Part shown: one piece after another, positions 63,658 through 64,000 of the stretch
Position numbering within the stretch: the first letter of the stretch is position 1
Layout of the letters: each line of letters starts with the position of its first letter
Made by a program: the position numbers and the translations under genes
Source: Pseudoprimorskyibacter insulae
GTDB taxonomy: Bacteria > Pseudomonadota > Alphaproteobacteria > Rhodobacterales > Rhodobacteraceae
DNA: 64,000 nt
Reading direction: 5' to 3'
Assembly (NCBI RefSeq): GCF_900302505.1
Contig: NZ_OMOJ01000001.1
Location: 930,001-994,000 of the forward strand
The notes under the pieces: generated by a model
Seen by the model: only the letters and a program-made list of their open reading frames with translations
Database searches by the model: none
What the model was told of the DNA's origin: nothing

Positions 63658-64000
63658 TCAGGCCGAGGCTTTGGCCAGCGCTTGGTCCAAATCGGCGATC
63701 AGGTCGTTCGGATCTTCGATGCCGATCGAGATGCGCACCACATTCGGGGCCGCGCCGGCGGCGATTTGTTGCGCTTCGGTTAGCTGCCGGTGCGTGGTCG
63801 AGGCCGAGTGGATCACCAGACTGCGGGCATCGCCGAGGTTGGCGACGTGGCTGAAGATTTCCAGCGAGTCGACCAGTTTCATGCAGGCCTCATAGCCGTC
63901 TTTCAGCGCGACCGTGAACAAGGCACCTGCGCCATTGGGGCAGATGCGGGCGATACGGTCGTGATAGGGCGATGACGGCAGGCCTGCATAGGTGACCGCC
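63658..64000 (-). CDS. metY: O-acetylhomoserine sulfhydrylase (3' end only)
   Basis: The last 113 codons are visible; the gene continues past the right edge. The sequence AVTYAGLPSSPYHDRIARIC, then PNGAGALFTVALKDGYEACM, LEIFSHVANLGDARSLVIHS, ASTTHRQLTEAQ and VRISIGIEDPNDLIADLDQ is the C-terminal domain of PLP-dependent O-acetylhomoserine aminocarboxypropyltransferase (Cys/Met metabolism family). It makes homocysteine from O-acetylhomoserine and sulfide. Catalytic Lys lies outside the window. Confidence 0.92.
   Translation of the reverse strand, partial: AVTYAGLPSSPYHDRIARICPNGAGALFTVALKDGYEACMKLVDSLEIFSHVANLGDARSLVIHSASTTHRQLTEAQQIAAGAAPNVVRISIGIEDPNDLIADLDQALAKASA

Overview
The window looks like the chromosome of an alphaproteobacterium of the Rhodobacteraceae (Rhodobacter/Roseobacter group). 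The evidence is high-GC coding sequence on both strands, tightly packed operons with ATGA or TAATGA junctions, and several familiar neighbourhoods: nrdR-ribD, a dcw cluster starting at mraZ with a long leader, and a Suv3-type helicase - S4 protein - fdxA - carD run. There are also CREST/ceramidase-like proteins and a MetR-type regulator divergent from metF. I found no prophage, transposase, CRISPR array or rRNA operon.

1-10.2 kb: the 5' end of a glycerate kinase gene, tRNA-Tyr, rlmB, a membrane protein, a zinc-ribbon protein, a glycosyltransferase-like protein, a UPF0173 metallo-hydrolase, two tandem ceramidase-like membrane proteins, gatCA, an Excalibur lipoprotein, an AmiD-like amidase, RNase P RNA and rpmG. 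10.2-16.1 kb: a large RTX protein, a Bax-inhibitor-1 homologue, a DUF1127 protein, a LysR regulator, ribD and nrdR. 16.1-24.0 kb: one long minus-strand operon headed by a cobalamin riboswitch. It encodes an outer-membrane receptor (BtuB), two BtuF-like proteins, BtuC, BtuD and a dedicated ExbB-ExbD-ExbD-TonB energising module. 24.3-32.5 kb: an extended leader resembling the UpsM sRNA locus, then mraZ-rsmH-ftsL-ftsI-murE-murF-mraY, ended by a strong terminator after mraY.

32.5-40.8 kb: a 55-aa protein, two identical tRNA-Gly genes, metF/metR, a cold-shock protein, an ArsC/Spx-like protein, then a bufferin-type RiPP operon (bufA-bufB-bufC-doxX), a membrane protein, a WYL regulator and a RidA protein. 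40.8-53.5 kb: thrS, three alpha/beta hydrolases (one without the usual catalytic Ser and His), a VOC protein, an M15-like protein, a two-domain NTF2-like protein, an RTX gene remnant beside a REP-like palindrome, pepF, a DNA ligase plus MBL exonuclease pair of the ligase-associated DNA damage response, an SCP2 protein and a TPR protein. 53.5-64 kb: Suv3-like helicase, S4 protein, ferredoxin, CarD, a Kef-type antiporter, a large secretion/pilus-like fusion protein, a SIMPL protein and the 3' end of metY.

The functional blocks are B12 acquisition, peptidoglycan synthesis and division, copper-type stress defence (buf), DNA repair and RNA metabolism. Points most worth a second look are the active-site-depleted ceramidase paralogue, the ExbD with Asn in place of its membrane Asp, the signal-less BtuF-like protein, the UpsM-like leader, the hairpin-rich buf control regions and the alpha/beta hydrolase with two catalytic substitutions. 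All family names come from reading sequence motifs; no database search was run.
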